From NCBI GenBank assembly GCA_963978905.1, contig OZ022260.1, positions 39,120,259 through 39,184,258 of the forward strand: a stretch of 64,000 nt of DNA, in the 5' to 3' direction. The notes under the pieces were generated by a model, which did not search any database, was not told where the DNA came from, and saw only the letters and a list, made by a program, of their open reading frames with translations. Position 1 is the first letter of the stretch. Each line of letters begins with the position of its first letter. The position numbers were made by a program, and so were the translations under genes. This DNA is from Trichostrongylus colubriformis (taxonomy: Eukaryota > Nematoda > Chromadorea > Rhabditida > Trichostrongylidae). Shown one piece after another: positions 57,801 to 64,000 of the stretch.

Positions 57801-60749
57801 GGCATTTCAGCATACCATCATGACTGGAACGTGATCTACGAATTGACGATGGAGTGCTTGAGCCAGATGCTGTGCTCATCGCTCCGCTAGCTCCACTGTC
57901 ATTAGAACAACGTCCATCGTAACCAGCACCTGAAAGACACTCTCTCTTCTATCAGAATTCACGCATTATTCATTGTTTCATTTATTCACTTATTCACTCG
58001 GTTATTTCCGTTAAGTTATTGACCTGCAACTTTATGAGGACTTCATGAGCATGAGTAATCCCTTTGCATCCTTTGTAATCCTTTTCCTAAAAACGTCTGC
58101 GTTCATACCCAGCTGAATGGAATTTTGGTGGATCGGCGTATCGATATCCGCGATTTGGGGTTTTTGGCGATGCCACGTACCACCACGTCAGTCTATCAGC
58201 ATTTATGGCAAATATCCGATACGCCGAAAATCCCGGATCGCGGATATTTCGACACTCTCACTTTCTAGATCGATACGTAACAATACCCATGACACGACAT
58301 CGCCGAAAATCCCATTCAGGTGGGTATGAACGCAGCTTAAGTACTCACCAAAATGATTCCGATCCAAATGCAGCTGAGAGTTATCTTAGAATTTCTCTGT
58401 TCAGACTTTCCTTTCTCGATCAAGCTAACTGCCACCTGATGCTGGTGGGCGCACCCACGGAAGCGTTTCAAGTAAAAGCACCAAATAAACCAGCAAATAA
58501 GAAACAAAATCACACGAAATAGAGCCAGAAAATGGACGCATGTAGCTACCTATCAGTACAAACATCCGACATCAAGAGATAACCTCAAAACTCACCTATG
58601 TGCACTGACATTGGTTGCATAGGCAATCGATGTGCAGCCGTCGTTGCAGAACCATTGGAACCGTCAACTGAGAAGTCTGCTTCCGATGGTTCAGGCTTGA
58701 GGGAATGATTGAGGATGGAGGCCACAGTCGAGTCCAGTGAGGCATCTGAGTAAACAGATAATTGCCTTTTTCAGCGTCAAAGAAATTCGAAAAAAACAGA
58801 CATAGACAGTTGTATGCGGATTCTTATGGTTCATGTTTAGAAGACTTGGAAATTTCAACAAAAATGAAATGTGAGGTATGAATTGAAAAATGCTTTGATG
58901 CCGTTCAATGCTCTAATGGATGGTTTGAAATCAAACACCATTATGCAAATGCCAAAAATAGCCTCGCACCAATTAAAGAACTTCAGTTTCCCCATGAAAA
59001 AGGAAGGCTTCGAAATGAGGTACTGGGTTCAAAAACTAAAAAAAAAATGAAGTTCGTCCACAAAGACGAATCATTACGCTTTTTTTGTCGACATAGGAAA
59101 CCAAAAAATTTTCTGAATAAGTAAAGTGCAACAAGATTTATAATCACAATCAAATATCTACTTTTTTGTACTTATTACCGAATTCGGCACAGCTTTGCCG
59201 AAGAAATCTACCCTGCTGAGCTCACAGTCCAACCAGAAATGCTATTAAACCGGAGATTTGCATTTAGATAAGGTTTCTCAATGAAAGAGAGCTCTATCTC
59301 ACCGCTGCTCTTCATCGGCTGTTGATGCTGATGATGCTGTTGCTGACGGTGGAGGTTCTCGGTAGATGAGGGGGAACAAGACGACGATGACGTGTCACTT
59401 GACGAGGCAACACCACCGTCACACCTTAAAGGCACATTCCAGGATTATCTTGAGTGGGTCAAAGAGCCGAATCATGAAATAAGAGATGCTGAGGAATAGG
59501 CCGACAAAGAAAAATCCGGAAGAAGCCCTCAAAAGTAGCAAAAATAAGGCTTCCTGACATATTGGTCAGTGCCAGTTTATCACGTGAAGTTGAGAATGTG
59601 GCAGAGTTCACAGCTTTGAGATTTGCGGAATTTTAGGACTACGGAATTCGCGGGAAAGGATTAGACAGGTATCGATTGGGAGAATTGCAGAATCCGTGGA
59701 ATCGTGGAAAGAAGAATAGATATGTATCGATCGGAAGAAATATGGAAGTGCGGGACTGTGGAATTTGCGGAAATGCAGAAATAATGAGTTTGCGAGAATG
59801 TGACACTTCTCACTTCTTAGTTTCTCCAGAGCTCCCGTCTCTTCGTAGCATGGAAATCAATATGTATCTCATGCTTTCCCGCAAATTCCACAATTCTGCA
59901 TTTCCACGAAAACGCAAAATCCGTATTTCTTCCAATCAATACGTATCTTATCCCTTTCCGCAGATTACACAATCATTTCTACAAAAACGCAAATTCCACA
60001 ACCCTACACTTTCTGTTCCTCAACTTCTCTGATCCTCTCGACTCTTCGTAGCATGGAAATCGATACGTATCTGATGCTTTTCCTCGAATTCGCATTTCCG
60101 CAAGTTTCCCAATCGTTACGTAACTTTATCGTTTTCCACAGATTTCGCCATTCTGCGATTCTGCACATTCCAAGACCGAAACTATGAGCGCTGCATCTGA
60201 CAATGAGTCTGTTCACGGTATCATAAGGAACTCTAAGATATCTCTTGTTTTCCCATGTCAACGTTCCCTCCATTACTGGAATCCCTTTCTTATCCTAGGG
60301 GGGCCTGCATAGTGGAATCGCGCACGTTTCATGGGCTCTCCACGCTGCAGAACTCACGCTTACACCTCGATAAAGGTGTGGCCCATGTGGCTGTAGATCG
60401 AACTATCTGACCACGGAGAGAGCGCAGTACCCAAACAACCAGAAATGTCCCTTTGAAAGATCAATAATTTATCAAGCTGTTGGTAACTGCAAAATGCTAA
60501 CAAAATTCTGGATCTTGCAAAATTCAGGAATGAAATCAGAAATTATAGCTGTGCATTAGAAAACCAATTGGAGAGTTACGACACGGCTACCAAACTGAGG
60601 AAGTCGTCGAAAAAAAAATAACGTAAAGAACCTGTCAAAAACAATTTGATCGAGTATGAAGCTGACCTCGAATGGATGGCATTGCGAAGCTGACAAGAAA
60701 CTGAGGGGCCTTGCAAAACGGTACGACCTGCTGAGCCCATACTCAACAT
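54844..60749 (-). CDS. Four-finger zinc-finger transcription factor (C2HC + three C2H2)
   Basis: Minus-strand exons with consistent phases: 60749-60667, 59424-59303, 58745-58596, 57929-57766, 57708-57637, 56787-56664, 55608-55388, 55131-54844 (TAG); 407 residues. Fingers: C161/C164/H177/C181 (a C2HC finger), C189/C192/H205/H209, C217/C220/H233/H237 and C245/C248/H261/H265, with TGEKP-like linkers SNDRPY and TGAKPF. Finger motifs include CAQCGKRFKARGGLQQHLRI and KRFTQKSHVDQHERIH. The N-terminal half is serine/glutamine-rich with LKPEPS, a possible SUMO site (psi-K-x-E). The C-terminal tail has a polyglutamine run near residues 296-308 and a serine/proline-rich end. Such proteins bind DNA in the nucleus. 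The ATG at 60749 follows TTTTTCAG by 9 nt, so it may be trans-spliced; an upstream exon is not excluded. Ortholog not identified. Confidence 0.85.
55676..55925. repeat. Dispersed repeat R1, copy 3
   Basis: Best-preserved copy: GGATGCGCCGCACATTCTAG, GACGAATCTAGTACCAATTT, CCCCGGAGGGATGGAAGGCT and GCGGGATTTGATCCCCGC, then CCTGTCACTACCCCACC. It lies in a zinc-finger-gene intron. Confidence 0.7.
56150..56395. repeat. Dispersed repeat R1, copy 4
   Basis: Divergent copy with CAGTTCCATTGAGAATCGTG, a GCGGGATCTAATCTCCGCAT core and CCTGTCACTACACCACCCCC. It lies 225 bp from copy 3, same orientation and same intron. Confidence 0.6.
56409..56567. mobile_element. Fold-back MITE family F1, copy 3
   Basis: GGCCGCCGTCAAACTTTGCG opens and AATCGCAGTCTGACAGAGGC closes. 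It abuts repeat R1 copy 4 within the zinc-finger-gene intron. Confidence 0.75.
57188..57350. mobile_element. Fold-back MITE family F6, copy 2
   Basis: CAGAGCGCCTGACAGGGCGT..GGCCTACGGA is mirrored by TCCGTAGGCCACGCCCTGTC..AGGCGCTCCGAAATGG. The central part carries GAGTGAGAATGCGTGGCGAG. Near-perfect arms suggest a young copy. Confidence 0.85.
57360..57540. repeat. Dispersed repeat R4, copy in zinc-finger intron
   Basis: Runs of AGTCGCGCGAATCGTGCGAT, GATATGTATCTC and CGCAAGTCGCGATTGCCTGA. Related text occurs at 27690-27860 (GATACGTATCTTGAAC, GCGAGTCGCGCAAACCGAGC). Likely fold-back but diverged. Confidence 0.5.
58096..58336. mobile_element. Fold-back element F8 in zinc-finger intron
   Basis: CTGCGTTCATACCCAGCTGA is mirrored by GGTGGGTATGAACGCAG, and CGATATCCGCGAT mirrors GATCGCGGATATTTCG near the middle. 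About 240 bp. Confidence 0.75.
59590..60165. repeat. Inverted array of short GTATCGAT/CGCAAATTCC repeats (R5)
   Basis: On the left, GCGGAATT, GTATCGATTGG and AATTGCGGAAATGCAG-type words repeat. On the right (59880-60165) their complements repeat: CGCAAATTCCACAA, CAATCAATACGTATC, CTTTCCGCAG. Similar words return at 61510-61770. The whole lies in zinc-finger intron 1. Confidence 0.6.
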
Positions 60750-60758
60750 GTCCAGCTC

Positions 60759-63700
60759 CTGAAAAATTGAAAAATTTATACAAGTTCTCAATAATTCTCA
60801 TATGACGCGAATCAAAATAGACTATCTTGTCCTCAGAAACCAGCAAAGCGCTTCGATAAGACGGCGCTGCAACTCCAAGATCCCATCGAACACGGTTCCC
60901 TCTTCTTACGCCGTACTCGCTTTGCCCCTTAGCTTTGGCATGTCATCATTACCCTTACTTTTCAATTTTTCGACTTGATGATCACGATAGGCATGAGCGG
61001 AAAGTTTTAAGATCAAGGAAATGTAGGCAAGTAAATATTCAAATTATATGAAAGAATGAATCACAAAGTATGTGTGATACAGTGTGGAGTGTCATATCCA
61101 AAACTATGAAACGAAAATTAAAAGCAAGATCTCCATTCTTTCCCAGGTAGATATAAAAATTAACCCAGATACAACAGTAGAAAAGTTAAACAAACACATA
61201 ACTAACACAAACAACTAACAAATCTTGATACCGTTAGTTGGCATTATATTCGGAAAGTTATACCAGGAAAGCAACTCTTTAAGTAAGACCATCCTGGTTG
61301 AGCTGATGTCTATAGTGCACCCTCGAATAAAGTCATAAACTGAGCAGTTGAAAAAATAAATGAACAAATTACTCCATTCAGAAGAGCAAATCGAATCAAA
61401 ACTACACTCATGGATTCGATCACCACTTTCAATTGATCCCCTCATTTTTATGAATCACGCTGATTCATCACTTTCGATGATGGATTAGGGAGCATTCATA
61501 GCGGTAGAATCGCGCTTCTGTGGAATTGTGGTATTTGAGGAAATGGATTGAATACCTATCGATCTAGAGAAGTAGGGTAAATGTGTTTCTGTTGAAATGC
61601 GGAATTCCGGAAACGTCTTTTCTTCAGTTCTCTTGTAGTCATTTTCCGCACACCTCACAATTGAAAACTTCCACAAAAACGCGTATTCGGTGATTCTCCC
61701 AATCATACGTATCTTTATCATTATCCACCATTCTCACAATTTCGCAAAAACGTGAATTCCACATTATTAACGATGCCCTATCATCAACGAAAGCCATAAA
61801 AATAAAACTCCAAAACCCAAATCCCGAAAGTTCAACCCTTTTACTCTTGTTCTATATGGAAGAATATGGCAACGAATTTCGTTTGAGAAAAAAGTCAACT
61901 GAATAACAGGAATAATCTTCGAATTTTCAACTATTTGCACTGAAACATGAGAATTCACCAAGGGATGAACATGAAGTTCTGTTCTCTGGGCCCAGGATTG
62001 TTGCACACCACAACTCTTCCAAAGGCAACCGAAGAACGATAGTAATGGTACTCCCTGGTAGTGCTATGACATGACGTCTCTCTGTAAGCCTTCTGGTGCA
62101 GTACGCGGTCAAAAATCAAATATGATGTCAAGAACTCAAGCAGGACCAATCCTACTGCTCAGCAGAGAAAATAATGTTTTTTGCCAATCAAATCATACAA
62201 CGCGTTCAGGCTTTTAAAATGATTTTTAGCAGGCGTTCTGTCTTCTTATAGTACTGTTTTCGCAGCTTTTAAAATGAGTTTCACCAAGTCTACCCTATCT
62301 AAAATCAACAGCTTAATCGGCCAATTTAAATCATATGTTCAAAGAGAAACTATCATGAAGAGCAACACAGATGCTCGTCAAACTTTAATATGGCCGAACG
62401 AAAAACGAATGCGTGGCGCGTCCACAAACCAGCAACCATGAATTTATTTTTTATGGAATAACTTTTTAGAAAAATCCACTTCAGAAAGCTTTTGATGATC
62501 AGTAGCAGTAGCTATCCAAGGAACTTCATGACATGATCCGTAGCACTGCTGCACCTCAAGATTCCATAAATCTTTGATTAACTAAGGAAAAGCAAACGAC
62601 CGCCGCTGCTGCAAATCTGCGACGCCTGTCACATGTAAGCGGTTCAAAGGTCATGTTTGCGAGTGTGAACTCATACAGAGGGCGCCACGAGGAGGACCAA
62701 GGTATGGATGGGCGTTGGCGCACGGCTCCGATAGTGGTGATAGAGTACGCACGGTCACTTCACGCCGCGATTGTGTGTGATGACGATGAACATACGTAGA
62801 TCTAAAGTCAACAAAGAGCTTTTCTCGTGCTTAACACTCGCTAATCCTCAATTGTACCGCGATGTATGAGCAGTTGCATGCCAGCGACCTTAGCAATGGA
62901 ACTGAAGAGAAGGATGGCTCTAACAACACTGAGGGAATCTTGGTAGGGAGCCATAAGTACTGGAAGCAGTACTAGCTGATATAATCTGATTCTCTTCATT
63001 ATGGATATACGGAATTATTAAAAGAAGCAAGACTTCAAACTCGCATTCAACCTTTCTAGCCTGAAAAACTGCACGCAAAGTGTCCAATTCTGAAGCTCGG
63101 TCTTTTCTGGATACGCCATGCTTCCGATTTTCACATAACCATAGTCATGCCAAGGTGTAACTCCAAGTATTGGTGAGTTGGAAATTACTCCACTCTGATG
63201 TTCGTCCCTCTTGGGAATGCCAGGTTCGGGACTACAAAAATACTCCTGCCGGATTACAGCTTAATGTCAATTCACGTATAGGGGCTAATTCTGGCACAAA
63301 ATACGAGCTCTAATGAAAGGGCTGCAATGACTCCCTCACTACCACACCCTGTTAAATCGATAAATAAGACGCCTCGTCTAAATAAGGTCAAACGCCTAAA
63401 TAAGACGCTCTTTTCGATTTCCGTTCAGACAGGAAAGGACCTCCGTGGAATACAAAATCAACATCGCACTTCATCAAGATTCATTTAATATGCCGAATGT
63501 GAAAAATGACTGGATAGTTGTCTATCGTTTGCGTACCACCCCTTGATGATTATCACTTGCAAGGGTCGAGAACGAAGTGAAATCAAATGAGTGAAACGTT
63601 GGTTAGGCGAACATCTTCTGTAAGAAGACCTAATCTTTTGTTCATCATCCGAGATAGCCACCGTATAAACTGCTTATTCCGCCGATACACTGATGTTAAA

Positions 63701-64000
63701 AAACCAGTTAATGTCCTAGACAAGCTCTTATTCTTCCAAATTTACCTGCCTATGGTACAGCTGAACTTGCATGAGTGGAAATTCGCATTTACGAACAGCC
63801 ACACCTACGGAACGATCCTTTAAAGGCAGGGGCATAGGCCTAAACACTAGTTGATGATATGTATGAGCAGCTATCTTTAGACAGCTGGAAACAACTCTAT
63901 CCCTCACACCCTGATAAAGTATGTATTGATTTATCGGCATCATGCATTCCCATCGGATATTGGTCGCGCATAGGGCACATCAGCTTGTAGGAAATGGCTT
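60759..64000. other. No supported gene; upstream of the zinc-finger gene
   Basis: Likely 5' flank of the zinc-finger gene. Contains R5-type words at 61510-61770 and a short run of TAAATAAGACGC-type repeats at 63355-63415. Open frames such as 63587-63823 have no splice or family support. Confidence 0.45.

Noticed and set aside
1..64000. CRISPR arrays, rRNA, prokaryotic operons or phage genes
   Set aside because: No regularly spaced repeats, rRNA motifs or Shine-Dalgarno-led gene runs; all genes recognised are intron-bearing nematode genes.

Overview
The window looks like nuclear DNA of a strongylid (clade V) nematode, most likely a hookworm or close relative. The genes are split into many short exons with GT-AG introns. 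Two starts sit 2-7 nt behind a TTTCAG-like acceptor, as expected for spliced-leader trans-splicing. The gene set also matches what I remember of the C. elegans chromosome I cosmid Y18D10A: a Mextli-like gene (.8), a CIAO1 homolog (.9) and a patched-related gene (ptr-17, .7). Introns and spacers are packed with fold-back MITEs, mariner relics and other repeats. Nothing prokaryotic is seen: no operators, CRISPR or rRNA.

Layout. (1) 112-7544, plus strand: 3' part of a Mextli-like translation factor gene (end of an MIF4G-like helical region, proline-rich linker, KH domain), 5' end probably outside the window. (2) 9967-10346, minus: a possible two-exon gene for a 90-residue protein. (3) 14677-19018, minus: complete ten-exon CIAO1 gene (342 residues, WD40 propeller). 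(4) 23191-34949, plus: complete 21-exon patched-related (PTR) gene (942 residues). (5) 35-54.8 kb: repeat-rich, with several short coding-like exons of unknown identity (39835-40051, 42722-45587, 50981-52335 on plus; 40869-41108 on minus) and two dead mariner elements. (6) 54844-60749, minus: eight-exon gene for a four-finger zinc-finger transcription factor (407 residues from the proposed start). (7) 60.8-64 kb: no gene I can support.

The recognised genes do not form one pathway. Mextli acts in translation, CIAO1 in cytosolic Fe-S protein assembly, PTR in membrane or sterol and cuticle-related transport, and the zinc-finger protein in transcription. Mextli and CIAO1 converge; CIAO1 and PTR diverge from a ~4.2 kb spacer.

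The most notable part is the mobile-DNA record. There is a piggyBac-like remnant bounded by TTAA, a hAT-like MITE with an exact 8-bp target duplication, a Mutator-like MITE with an exact 9-bp duplication and long perfect terminal repeats, a 1-kb TIR element in a CIAO1 intron, a ~690-bp palindrome built from mariner transposase pieces, and one MITE family that twice begins within 4-6 nt of a PTR 5' splice site. All coordinates and splice sites were read by eye. Phases were checked for the Mextli, CIAO1, PTR and zinc-finger models, but no alignment or search was run.
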